DNA of 64,000 bases from Kribbella pratensis. Its GTDB lineage: Bacteria > Actinomycetota > Actinomycetes > Propionibacteriales > Kribbellaceae. Position numbers and translations under genes: made by a program. This document shows positions 42,854 to 50,051 of the stretch, piece by piece (positions within the stretch are counted from its first letter, which is position 1; every line of letters starts with the position of its first letter). The stretch covers positions 124,001 to 188,000 of the forward strand of contig NZ_SODU01000005.1 in assembly GCF_004366075.1 (NCBI RefSeq), read 5' to 3'. Below the pieces are notes generated by a model. The model worked only from the letters and a program-made list of their open reading frames with translations. It made no database searches and was not told the origin of the DNA.

Positions 42854-42864
42854 GAGCCCTCCTA

Positions 42865-42887
42865 TTAAACTCGTCCTCCGAGCATAA
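42865..42887. promoter_or_regulatory. Candidate ROK operator
   Basis: In the 48-bp divergent gap, TTAAACTCG and CGAGCATAA frame a dyad with CTCG-N5-CGAG at its core (42870-42882). Its central position between the HAD and ROK starts is that expected for an autoregulatory site. An AAGGA ribosome site for the ROK gene follows. Confidence 0.4.
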
Positions 42888-42901
42888 CGGGAAGGACAGC
42901 G

Positions 42902-44059
42902 ATGACTCCAGTACGCCGTGGACAGTGGCAGACGGCTGCCGACGTACTGACCCAGCTCACCCGGCAGCCCGGGATCACGCGGGCGGCGGTCGCACGGGCG
43001 CTGCGATTGAGCACGAGTTCGGCGACAGAGGTGACCGCTCGGCTACGCGACGTACACCTGCTGACCGAGGTACCTGCTCCCAGTCAGGGCCGCGGTCGGC
43101 CGACCACGGTGCTGCAGCCGCATCCGCTGGGACCTGTGGTGCTCGTACTCGACCTGAGGCAGAGCAGTTGGCGGAGTGCGGTTGTAGCGCTCGACGGGGC
43201 GCTGCAGGAGCCGCAGTACAAGCGGCACCGCAGTCGGCGCGCACAGGTCGTGCTGAACAACCTGCGGCGTGAGGTGGAGCAGGCGCAGCAGCGGTACGGC
43301 GCTCGGCTCCAGATGGTGAGCCTCGCCGTACCGGGCACTGTTCGTGACAACCACCTGATGCAGGCACCGACGCTGGAGTGGGTCGAGCTGGATCTTGCAC
43401 AGGTCACTGGCGACACCGGCGTACCGCTGCTTGCCGGCAACGACGCGACACTGAGTGGGGTGGCAGAGGCGCGTACTGGCGCTGCTGCAGGAGCTGGTAC
43501 GGCGGTGCACCTGATCATCGAGGTGGGGATCGGCGGGACGCTGCTGATCGACGGGGTGCCGGTACAGGGCGCGTCGGGAGCAGGTGGCGAGTACGGCCAC
43601 ATGCCCTTTGGCGACCGGTCTCGTGCCTGTCCGTGTGGTGCACGTGGCTGCTGGGACCTGGAGATCGACGGACGGGCGCTGGCGCGTTATCTGAAGCAGC
43701 CGACGCCGGACGATCCGGTTGCCTACACAGAAGAGGTACTGCGGCGCAGTGACCGGGCTGCCCGCGCTGCGGTGATCAGGGTGGTTGCTTCCCTGGGCTA
43801 CGGCATCGCAGGTCTCGTGAACGCGCATGACCCGGATGTGGTGACGATCGGTGGTTTGGCGATCCCCCTGCGGGCAGCGGCGAAGGACAACTTTGCTGAG
43901 GCGTACGAGAGCGGACTAATGACGTCCCACCGCAGTGCTCCCCCGCCGGTGCTGCCTGCCACGCACCAGCTGGACGGGCCGCTACGTGGCGCAGCCGCGC
44001 TGGCACTCGACCAGCTCACCAGCGAGCAGGCCATCGCAGCCTGGGTCGCCCAGCGCTAG
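42902..44059 (+). CDS. ROK-family transcriptional regulator
   Basis: A 385-residue regulator. The N-terminal winged HTH (about 14-70) contains GITRAAVARALRLSTSSATEVTARL, and the C-terminal ROK sugar-kinase-like domain contains the zinc motif CPCGARGCWDLEIDG near residues 242-256. The ATP-binding DxGxT motif is degenerate (LDLRQSSW), so it is a sensor and not a kinase. Likely ligands are sugars or sugar phosphates, and it probably controls the divergent HAD-MFS-lactonase genes. Its TAG overlaps the converging DinB stop (CTAG). Confidence 0.88.
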   Translation: MTPVRRGQWQTAADVLTQLTRQPGITRAAVARALRLSTSSATEVTARLRDVHLLTEVPAPSQGRGRPTTVLQPHPLGPVVLVLDLRQSSWRSAVVALDGALQEPQYKRHRSRRAQVVLNNLRREVEQAQQRYGARLQMVSLAVPGTVRDNHLMQAPTLEWVELDLAQVTGDTGVPLLAGNDATLSGVAEARTGAAAGAGTAVHLIIEVGIGGTLLIDGVPVQGASGAGGEYGHMPFGDRSRACPCGARGCWDLEIDGRALARYLKQPTPDDPVAYTEEVLRRSDRAARAAVIRVVASLGYGIAGLVNAHDPDVVTIGGLAIPLRAAAKDNFAEAYESGLMTSHRSAPPPVLPATHQLDGPLRGAAALALDQLTSEQAIAAWVAQR

Positions 44060-44676
44060 TCGGTCACCTCTACTTCTTCTGCAGCCTCTTCCTCAGTCTC
44101 TTCGACGCGGGGCTTGGGGACGATCGGGGGTTCCACCTTGGCCAGGATCTCGAGGATGTCGTGCCGGTGGTGCTGGATCTCGTGGGCCGTGTGCCGGATG
44201 ATCCAGCCCAGCGTGCGCGGCGCCCGGACCGGATAGTTGTACAGCCCCAGCTTCCCCAGCTCCTGCGGCTGCAGCACCCGCGCCGCCGCGCCGAACTCAC
44301 GCGCGAACCGCACCAGCGCGGCCGCGACCTCCATCGGGTCCTGGTTCTCGTACTTCTCCTGCTTCACCCGCCCGGTCCGGTCCATCGGCGCGTACACCGG
44401 CCGGTCCTCGGCCAGGCACTGCGCGATCCGGTGCCGCTGCACCTCCAGTACGTCGCGCACGTGGCACGCGTACTCGATCGCCGACCACACGTCCGGCTCC
44501 GGTCGCAGGCGCACCACGTTCGGGTCCGGACCGGCCGCGGCCTTCGTCAGCGCCATGCTGCAGTCCGCCGACTGCCGGACGAGCAGCGTCACCGTGCCCT
44601 GCAAGGTCCCGGTGTCGTAGTTGAAACCGCACTGCTCGCAGTACCCGTCGACCGGGGGCTGCTGCTTAGAGGGCAT
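44056..44676 (-). CDS. DinB-family protein with N-terminal CxxC
   Basis: A 206-residue four-helix DinB/YfiT-like protein. The N-terminus has YCEQCGFNYD (CxxC). The metal-site histidines are in AIEYACHVRDVLEVQ and in GWIIRHTAHEIQHHRHDILEIL. The tail is very acidic (EETEEEAAEEVEVTD). DinB proteins include thiol S-transferases (mycothiol/bacillithiol), which suits an actinobacterium. ATG 44676 lies inside the 3' arm of palindromic element B. An alternative start at ATG 44757 would read through the element with a better GGAGCGAAGGG ribosome site. Confidence 0.8.
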   Translation of the reverse strand: MPSKQQPPVDGYCEQCGFNYDTGTLQGTVTLLVRQSADCSMALTKAAAGPDPNVVRLRPEPDVWSAIEYACHVRDVLEVQRHRIAQCLAEDRPVYAPMDRTGRVKQEKYENQDPMEVAAALVRFAREFGAAARVLQPQELGKLGLYNYPVRAPRTLGWIIRHTAHEIQHHRHDILEILAKVEPPIVPKPRVEETEEEAAEEVEVTD

Positions 44677-44832
44677 CTGGGACCCCTGCGCCGTCGCGAG
44701 CAGGTGCTCGGCGGAGTGCCTCGGCGTGCTGGAGCGGAGGGTTCGATGTGGTTTCATCGTGCCCTTCGCTCCAGCGCGGCGAGGTGCCCGCCGAGTGCCG
44801 CGCAGTAGGCGCAGGGGTCCCAGATGCCCTCT
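44668..44832. repeat. Palindromic element B (165 bp, 25-bp perfect arms)
   Basis: Arms 44668-44692 and 44808-44832 are perfect 25-bp inverted copies of form AGAGG-N15-GCGCC; the N15 is unlike that of element A. The 115-bp interior begins GTCGCGAGC, has CGGAGTGC 10 nt later, and ends GTGCCCGC...GCGCAGTA, matching element A in order and spacing. Inner arms pair imperfectly for about 45 bp more. In the DinB transcript the 3' arm contains ATG 44676 and its upstream AGGGG, so the start can be sequestered. It ends 3 bp from the thiD stop. Confidence 0.75.
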
Positions 44833-44835
44833 TTA

Positions 44836-45642
44836 TCAACTGCTACTCCCTCTGAATCTCCACGCATGATCGACCGGACCGATGCCGTCGCCGAGCGCGA
44901 ACCCGGCCGCGATCGCCCCGGTCACATACTCCTTCGCAGCACCGACAGCACCCGGTACGTCGTACCCACGCGCAAGGTACGACGCGATGGTGCTGGCGAG
45001 CGTGCATCCTGTGCCGTGCGTGTGCCTGTTGTCGGCCCGGACCGCGCTGTAAGAACGCCGTACCCCAGGACCGTGCAGTACGTCGACCGACGCCGTACCG
45101 ACGTCGTGGCCGCCCTTCACCAGCACCCACGACGCACCCGCCTCGAGCAGAGCCTTCGCGGCGAGCTCCCGGTCCTCCACCGTCTCCAGGTCGATGCCGG
45201 AGACCGGTCCGAGCTCAGTGAGGTTCGGAGTGAGGACTGTGGCCAGCGGGACGATCTCCGAGCGCACGGCCTCCATCGCGTCGGCCGCGAGCAGTGCGTC
45301 GCCGTGCTTGGACACCGACACCGGATCGACCACGACCGGCACGTCCGGCGGCAGGGTCCGCAGCAGGGACGCGACGACGCGCACCATCGACTCGGACGCC
45401 AGCATGCCCGTCTTGACCGCGTCGACCCCGATGTCGTCCACCACGCTGCGGAACTGGGCGCGGACCTGCTCCTCCGGCAGCTCCCAGGCGCCCTGGACGC
45501 CGACGCTGTTCTGCGCGGTGATCGCGGTCAGGACGCTCATACCATGCACGCCGTTCGCGAGCATCGCCTTCAGGTCCGCCTGGATCCCGGCCCCGCCGCC
45601 GGAGTCGGAACCGGCGATCGTCAGCACTCTGGGGAGAGGCAT
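44836..45642 (-). CDS. thiD: Hydroxymethylpyrimidine/phosphomethylpyrimidine kinase
   Basis: A 268-residue ribokinase-fold enzyme phosphorylating HMP to HMP-P and HMP-PP for thiamine synthesis. TIAGSDSGGGAGIQADLK at residues 8-25 binds HMP, TAITAQNSVGVQG follows, and NRHTHGTGCTLASTIASYLARG holds the catalytic Cys and anion hole. ATG 45642 has an AGGAG ribosome site; an upstream in-frame ATG would overlap thiL. The C-terminus (WRFRGSSS) ends beside palindromic element B. Confidence 0.93.
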   Translation of the reverse strand: MPLPRVLTIAGSDSGGGAGIQADLKAMLANGVHGMSVLTAITAQNSVGVQGAWELPEEQVRAQFRSVVDDIGVDAVKTGMLASESMVRVVASLLRTLPPDVPVVVDPVSVSKHGDALLAADAMEAVRSEIVPLATVLTPNLTELGPVSGIDLETVEDRELAAKALLEAGASWVLVKGGHDVGTASVDVLHGPGVRRSYSAVRADNRHTHGTGCTLASTIASYLARGYDVPGAVGAAKEYVTGAIAAGFALGDGIGPVDHAWRFRGSSS

Positions 45643-45643
45643 C

Positions 45644-46606
45644 TCAACTCCTGAAATGGGCGTGTCCGGTGTCCGCAGCATACGGCGCGCCGTCGACGGT
45701 CACCGTCCCGGCCGGTCGTTCCTCGTTGCCCTCAGCAACTGAGCCGATCACTGTCCAGCCCTCGGGGACGTCGGCCGGCTCGAAGGTGCCGACCAGCGCG
45801 TGGTCCTCGCCGCCGGTCAGCACGAACTTCAGCGCGTCCACACCGGTCGCCGCAGCCACCGCCTGCAGCGGCTCGGGCACGGTCAGGGCCTTCGTGTGCA
45901 CATCGATGATCACCTGGCTCGCCGCCGCGATGTGGCCGAGATCGGACAGCAGGCCGTCGCTCACGTCACACAACGAGGAGGCGCCGGCGAGCGCGGCCCG
46001 CGGACCTTCGGCGTACGGCGGTTGCGGGCGACGGTGCGCCTCGACGACGGCCCGTGGCGAGCGGAACCCGCGAGCGAGCACCGCCCAGCCCGCCTCGGCC
46101 CAGCCGAGCCGGCCGATGTACGCGACCTCGTCCCCCGGGCGAGCGCCCGAGCGCAGCACCGGTGGACGGCCGTCGAGCGAACCGAAGGCGGTCACCGAGA
46201 CGACGATCTTGTCGGACTGGACCGTGTCGCCGCCGATGATGCTCGCCTCGACCAGCTCGCATTCGTCGACGAGGCCTTGGTTCAGCTCCAGCGCCCACGC
46301 GGTCGGCAGGTCGGCAGGCCCGCCGAAACCGACCACGAGCGCGGTCGGGCGGGCACCCATCGCCACTACGTCGGCCAGATTCTGTGCGGCGGCCTTGCGG
46401 CCCACGTCGTACGCCGACGACCAGTCCTGGCGGAAGTGCCGACCCTCGACCAGCAGGTCCGTCGTGATCACCATGCGGCCGTCCGGCACCGCCATCACCG
46501 CCGCGTCGTCACCGGGACCGACCAGGACGTCCTCACCTGTGGACAGCCCCTTGGTGACGGCCGCGATCAGGCCGAACTCACCCGTGCTCCCCAACGTCTC
46601 TGTCAC
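45644..46606 (-). CDS. thiL: Thiamine-monophosphate kinase
   Basis: A 320-residue enzyme of the PurM/ThiL fold making thiamine diphosphate from TMP. GEFGLIAAVTKGL, then VGPGDDAAVM (Mg-ATP), ITTDLLVEGRHF and AAAQNLADVVAMGARP are the conserved N-terminal blocks, and LCDVSDGLLSDLGHIA lies near residue 215. It is 1 bp upstream of thiD, so the pair is co-translated. It is divergent from the Lrp-type gene. Confidence 0.94.
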   Translation of the reverse strand: MTETLGSTGEFGLIAAVTKGLSTGEDVLVGPGDDAAVMAVPDGRMVITTDLLVEGRHFRQDWSSAYDVGRKAAAQNLADVVAMGARPTALVVGFGGPADLPTAWALELNQGLVDECELVEASIIGGDTVQSDKIVVSVTAFGSLDGRPPVLRSGARPGDEVAYIGRLGWAEAGWAVLARGFRSPRAVVEAHRRPQPPYAEGPRAALAGASSLCDVSDGLLSDLGHIAAASQVIIDVHTKALTVPEPLQAVAAATGVDALKFVLTGGEDHALVGTFEPADVPEGWTVIGSVAEGNEERPAGTVTVDGAPYAADTGHAHFRS

Positions 46607-46733
46607 GTCAGCAGACCTCCCATATCGCTGACCGGAGTCTAGGCGGTACCGTGACCGGGCAACGAGTACGCCCGGCCACCTGGCAGTACTGTGGCTGGAG
46701 CCAGCTGAGGACGACTGAGTGGAGAACGACGTG

Positions 46734-46967
46734 GTGGTCCAGGCCTACATCCTGATCCAGACCGAGGTCGGCCGTGCTGCCGACGTCGCGGCGCAGATCG
46801 CCGAGGTCCAGGGCGTCACCCTGGCCGAGGACGTCACCGGTCCGTACGACGTGATCGTCCGCGCGGAAGCTCGCAACGTCGACGAGCTGGGCAAACTGGT
46901 GGTTGCCCGGGTCCAGAACGTTCCCGGCATCACCCGCACCCTGACCTGCCCCGTCGTCCACATCTGA
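46734..46967 (+). CDS. Single-domain Lrp/AsnC ligand-binding (RAM) protein
   Basis: A 77-residue stand-alone RAM domain: MVQAYILIQTEVGRAADVAAQIAEV at the start, VTLAEDVTGPYDVIVRAEARNVDEL in the middle, and a final ITRTLTCPVVHI strand. It lacks the DNA-binding HTH of full Lrp proteins and would oligomerise and bind an amino acid or modulate a full-length Lrp. GTG 46734 gives the canonical N-terminus, with GGAG at 46721-46724; GTG 46731 and 46719 are alternatives. This gene beside thiL is conserved in actinobacteria. Confidence 0.88.
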   Translation: MVQAYILIQTEVGRAADVAAQIAEVQGVTLAEDVTGPYDVIVRAEARNVDELGKLVVARVQNVPGITRTLTCPVVHI

Positions 46968-47010
46968 ACCAGACCTGATCGTCGACACGGGGACCCGCCA
47001 CTTCATCGGT

Positions 47011-47619
47011 ATGCCCAAGCTCCTGCTCGCAGCACCGCCCTGGTCCCGCCCCCGGACCACGCACCGGCCCCCGACCCACCGCGGCCAGCTCGCTCCGCGC
47101 GGCCGGCTCGGCCTGCGCAGCCTGGTTGGTCTGCGCGGCCGGTTTGCTCTGCGCAGCCGGCTCGGTCTGCGCAGCTTGGTCGGTCTGATTGGGCTGTTGC
47201 TGATTGCCGGGTGCAGCCCCGGGCCGACGCCGGTGCCTGTGCCCTCCCCCGCGCCTGAGGTCGCGGCCGCCTGCGCCGAGCTCGTCAAGGCGCTCCCCGC
47301 CAAGGTCCTTGACGCCGAACGCCGCGAGACCTCCCCGAAGAGCCCGCTGACCGCGGCGTACGGCGACCCGCCGATCGAGATGACCTGCGGCGTCACGCCC
47401 CCGGCCGGCATGGCCGAGGCCCAGTCCCAGTGCTTCGAGGTGAACGGCGTCGGCTGGTTCGCCAAACAGGTCGAGAACGGCTTCATCTTCACCACTATCG
47501 GCCGCAGCCTCTACTTCGAGGTCGCCGTCCCCGCCAAGTACACTCCCGAAGCCAACGCCCTCACCGACGTCTCCGACGCTGTCCAGAAGCACAACAAGCT
47601 CGTCACCCCCTGCACCTGA
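47011..47619 (+). CDS. DUF3515-family lipoprotein with repeat-expanded leader
   Basis: A 202-residue protein. The C-terminal DUF3515 domain (about 80-202) has CAELVKALPAKVLDAERRE, YGDPPIEMTCGV and YFEVAVPAKYTPEANALTDVSDAV. A lipobox (LIAGC) ends a hydrophobic helix near residue 69. In front of it lies an unusual 50-residue basic leader containing a six-residue repeat (R-G-R-L-G-L / R-S-L-V-G-L types) encoded by five 18-bp DNA units (47097-47186). The family is found only in actinobacteria and its function is unknown. The true start could be further inside. Confidence 0.78.
   Translation: MPKLLLAAPPWSRPRTTHRPPTHRGQLAPRGRLGLRSLVGLRGRFALRSRLGLRSLVGLIGLLLIAGCSPGPTPVPVPSPAPEVAAACAELVKALPAKVLDAERRETSPKSPLTAAYGDPPIEMTCGVTPPAGMAEAQSQCFEVNGVGWFAKQVENGFIFTTIGRSLYFEVAVPAKYTPEANALTDVSDAVQKHNKLVTPCT
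47097..47186 (+). repeat. Five 18-bp tandem units in the DUF3515 leader
   Basis: Units at 47097, 47115, 47133, 47151 and 47169 follow the pattern GCGC(A/G)GC(C/T)(G/T)G(G/C)T(T/C)GG(T/C)CT with small changes, and a shorter related stretch precedes them. Each encodes six residues, so copy-number change keeps the frame. Slippage is the likely origin. Confidence 0.75.
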
Positions 47620-47692
47620 CGACTGCATAGTCGATGACGAGCTCGAGACGTCTCGCGTCGGCGTACTGGGCGCGGCCGTGCAGAGCTGCCCT

Positions 47693-48448
47693 TCAGCCGA
47701 TCAGATCGGCGAAGACCACCAGATTGGCCTCGTACTTCTTCTTCACGGCATCGAGCCCACCGCACGTGATCAGTCGCAGTCCGGCGTGGTCGATATCGCC
47801 GTAGACCGCGGCGCTCGGGAAGGTGGCCTTCGGGTACTCCTGGACCCGGCTCACCCGGAACGTCGCGGTTGAGCGGTCCTGCCGGGCCACCATGATCTTG
47901 TCGCCGGGCTTCAGCGAGGCGAGCCTGGCGAAGACACCGGGCCGGCCGGACCAGCGGACGTGGCCGGCGATAACGGCTGGGCCTGTCTCGCCGGGTGTGG
48001 GGGCACCGGTGAACCAGCCGGCCGGGAAGCCGTTCGGCGGCACCTGCAAACTGCCGCTGCTGGTCAGGCCGAGACGCATCAGACGTGAATCCACCCCGAT
48101 CGCGGGGATCCGCACCCGGATCGGGGTGGACGTCCGCAGCGAGGCCGGCTTTCCGCGCCCGTGACCGTGGGGTGGTCGTCGGGACGGTTCGGCGGATGGC
48201 TCCGTGCGGGGTGCTGGGGTGTTCTTGCCTACCGCAAGGGTGCGTCTTCCGGTCGGTGCGCCCGTGTTCCGTGTGCTCGGGGTGGGGATGCTGGGCGTGG
48301 GTGTGATGACGGTGGTGGTTGGCGCGGCGGCTCCGCTCGGGACCTCGGCCGTGGGTGCGCCTTGAGTCTGCCCCGTGCCTGACTCAGTGGTGCATCCGGC
48401 CACAGTGAGGGTGGTCGCGAGGAACAGAACCGCCGCGCCGGTCCTCAT
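47693..48448 (-). CDS. Class F sortase with lipoprotein-type leader
   Basis: A 251-residue protein. The leader MRTGAAVLFLATTLTVAGCTT has a lipobox (VAGC), and a 90-residue Pro/Thr/Ser-rich linker follows. The sortase domain (about 105-251) begins IRVRIPAIGVDSRLMRLGL, has the active-site His in AVIAGHVRWSG and the Cys in LRLITCGG. Class F sortases of actinobacteria usually have no local substrate and an ordinary signal anchor; a lipid anchor is unusual. The ATG overlaps the stop of the upstream ice-binding-like gene. Confidence 0.85.
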   Translation of the reverse strand: MRTGAAVLFLATTLTVAGCTTESGTGQTQGAPTAEVPSGAAAPTTTVITPTPSIPTPSTRNTGAPTGRRTLAVGKNTPAPRTEPSAEPSRRPPHGHGRGKPASLRTSTPIRVRIPAIGVDSRLMRLGLTSSGSLQVPPNGFPAGWFTGAPTPGETGPAVIAGHVRWSGRPGVFARLASLKPGDKIMVARQDRSTATFRVSRVQEYPKATFPSAAVYGDIDHAGLRLITCGGLDAVKKKYEANLVVFADLIG

Positions 48449-49536
48449 GGGGTGCCGGCCAGTGTCCACCAGAACCAGGGGAAGGTCGGCGGCTCCACGA
48501 GGAGTATCGACGGGCCGGACGCGTCACCCGTTCCGACAGAACCTCCCGGCGTCCTGGTGACCTGCGGCGGCCTGGGCGTGGTCGGCGGTGTCGTCGGCGG
48601 TGTCGTCGGCGGCGTGGTCGGCGGCGTGGTCGGCGGCGTGGTCGGCGGCGTGGTCGGCGGTGTCGTCGGCGGCGTGGTCGGCGGTGTCGTCGGCGGTGTC
48701 GTCGGCGGTGTCGTCGGCGGTGTCGTCGGCGGCGTGGTCGGCGGCGTGGTCGGCGGTGTCGTCGGCGGCGTGGTCGGCGGCGTGGTCGGTGGGGTGGTGC
48801 TGCAGGTTGGTTTGGTGAGGGTGTTGGTGTCCAGGGTCACCGAGCCGTTACGAGCCAACATCCGGCCGACCGCGGTGGCACCGGTGTTCATCGTGATCGA
48901 TGTCAGCGCCATGATCGTCCCGCGGAACTGGGTCGCCGTACCGATCGTCGCCGAGCTACCCACCTGCCAGAACACATTGCACGCCTGAGCACCGTTGGTC
49001 AGCACCACGCTGCTGCTGGACGCGGTGGTGAGCGTGGAGCCCGCCTGGAACACGAACACCGCCCCCGCGTCGCCTTCGGCATTCAGAGTCAATGCCCCGG
49101 TCAGCCCCATCGAGGAGGCCGAGTTGTAGACGCCCTGGGTCAGCGTCTTGCCGCCCAGGTCGTCCGTCACCGGCGTCGGCGGCGACTCCCCGGCGGCGAC
49201 GTTGTACGCCGTGACCAGATCCTTCTTCGCCTCCTGGGTCACGTTGTCGCCGGCGTGGTTCGTTCCGGTGATCGTCATCGTTCCGGTGCCGGTGATCGCC
49301 GGGTTCGGGAAGCTGCCGATGTCCCCCGTGAGCACGGTCGGTCCGGTGTTGGTGATTCCGGCTCCAGCCAGGACCACGAAACTCTCGGCGGTACCGAGTG
49401 GCACCGCCACGGCTGCGGCCTGCGCATTGCCTCCGGTGACGAGCAGACCGCCCGCGGATACGACGAGCGCCGCGGCGACCGCCAGTACGCTCAGCCGGAA
49501 CCGGCCGAGTGTGGGCGCATAGGTGGGCAACTTCAT
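48445..49536 (-). CDS. Secreted ice-binding-like (DUF3494) protein with TTPP stalk
   Basis: A 363-residue protein. After a signal peptide (about residues 1-41, LSVLAVAAALVVSAGGLLVTG, cleaved near AQA) comes a DUF3494 ice-binding-like beta-solenoid (about 45-245): VPLGTAESFVVLAGAGITNTGPTVLTGDIG, DAGAVFVFQAGSTLTTASSS, and a C-terminal GRMLARNGSVTLDTNTL. The stalk is 18 exact TTPP repeats, then a Pro/Gly tail ending FPWFWWTLAGTP. No LPxTG-type sorting signal is present. It is co-translated with the class F sortase. It may bind ice, surfaces or other cells. Confidence 0.85.
   Translation of the reverse strand: MKLPTYAPTLGRFRLSVLAVAAALVVSAGGLLVTGGNAQAAAVAVPLGTAESFVVLAGAGITNTGPTVLTGDIGSFPNPAITGTGTMTITGTNHAGDNVTQEAKKDLVTAYNVAAGESPPTPVTDDLGGKTLTQGVYNSASSMGLTGALTLNAEGDAGAVFVFQAGSTLTTASSSSVVLTNGAQACNVFWQVGSSATIGTATQFRGTIMALTSITMNTGATAVGRMLARNGSVTLDTNTLTKPTCSTTPPTTPPTTPPTTPPTTPPTTPPTTPPTTPPTTPPTTPPTTPPTTPPTTPPTTPPTTPPTTPPTTPPTTPPTTPRPPQVTRTPGGSVGTGDASGPSILLVEPPTFPWFWWTLAGTP
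48583..48798 (-). repeat. 18 tandem 12-bp units coding the TTPP stalk
   Basis: Exactly 216 bp in 12-bp steps on pattern GGYGTSGTCGGC (plus strand), with two third-position variants alternating. Every unit reads Thr-Thr-Pro-Pro on the minus strand. The units differ only at wobble bases, so the array is recent or kept uniform by recombination, and copy number is likely to vary between strains. Confidence 0.9.
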
Positions 49537-50051
49537 GATCGGTTTCACCCTCAGTCCGTCGATAAGCCGCCTGATCGGTGACAGGACGACTTGTTGTTCG
49601 GGCAGTTCGTCGTTGGAGATGCGCGGTCGCAAGAAATGACATCGAGCGATCCGGGACAGGTCCAGGCCCGGTAACAGGACATCGGGAGATCGCCACGGGA
49701 AGCAGAACCGTCGCTGTCCCGCCATCGTGCTGGCGTCCCGTTCGATCAGCGGCGGCCTCACGGGCCGTCTCACGCCGATCACAATTCGTTACTGATAGCA
49801 GACGCTAGGTCCATGCTGACTTTCTGTCAACAGTTTGATGCGGGCGCTCGGCAATCAAACCTAGTTGTTGCTTCATTCAACTAGTACCGTGCCGCGATCC
49901 ACCGCTGCTGCGATCGCGGTCCCACGGTGGACACCGGCATACTCGCTGATGGGGTCGGATTCGTCTGCTGGTGGTGTCCGGTTGGGGATGTCGGGCGCGA
50001 CGTCTCGGGTGGAGGCGCCCGCAGTGGGCGCCCGGAGGACGGGAGTGATCG
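49537..50051. other. 515-bp divergent intergenic region with two dyads
   Basis: No convincing gene lies here. It contains GTTTGAT-N14-ATCAAAC at 49833-49860 and, immediately after, CTAGTTG-N10-CAACTAG at 49861-49884, both perfect 7-bp inverted repeats in an AT-richer patch. The candidate ECF42 promoter (49975-50004) and the YciI ribosome site (GGGAG) follow. The minus-strand side, 49537 to about 49800, is leader of the ice-binding gene. Open frames there are not protein-like. Confidence 0.5.
49975..50004 (+). promoter_or_regulatory. Candidate ECF42 promoter upstream of YciI module 2
   Basis: TGTCCG (49975-49980), a 17-nt spacer and CGACGTC (49998-50004) lie 47 nt before the YciI ATG. The pattern resembles the TGTCGA ... 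CGA/TC consensus of ECF42 promoters with two mismatches in the -35 element. Module 1 has a comparable pair with identical spacing. Confidence 0.35.

Noticed and set aside
44754..44867. A 37-codon minus-strand frame (with CAYC and a Leu/Ala-rich tail) between thiD and DinB, ending in an ATGA overlap with the long DinB start.
   Set aside because: It starts inside thiD and most of its protein-like look comes from reading the right half of palindromic element B, an inverted copy of the DinB start region. Kept out of the gene list.
46607..46733. A TPP riboswitch ahead of the thiamine genes.
   Set aside because: The thiL upstream region is too short and shows no THI-box-like conserved core. thiL and thiD are salvage/last-step genes often without one.
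48445..48520. Cell-wall sorting signal expected on the ice-binding-like protein because a sortase is adjacent.
   Set aside because: No LPxTG-like pentapeptide or membrane helix plus basic tail is present; only a short aromatic end is seen.
48583..48798. Short regular repeats that could be taken for a CRISPR-like array.
   Set aside because: The units are 12 bp, contiguous, without spacers, and code for TTPP in frame in a recognised protein.
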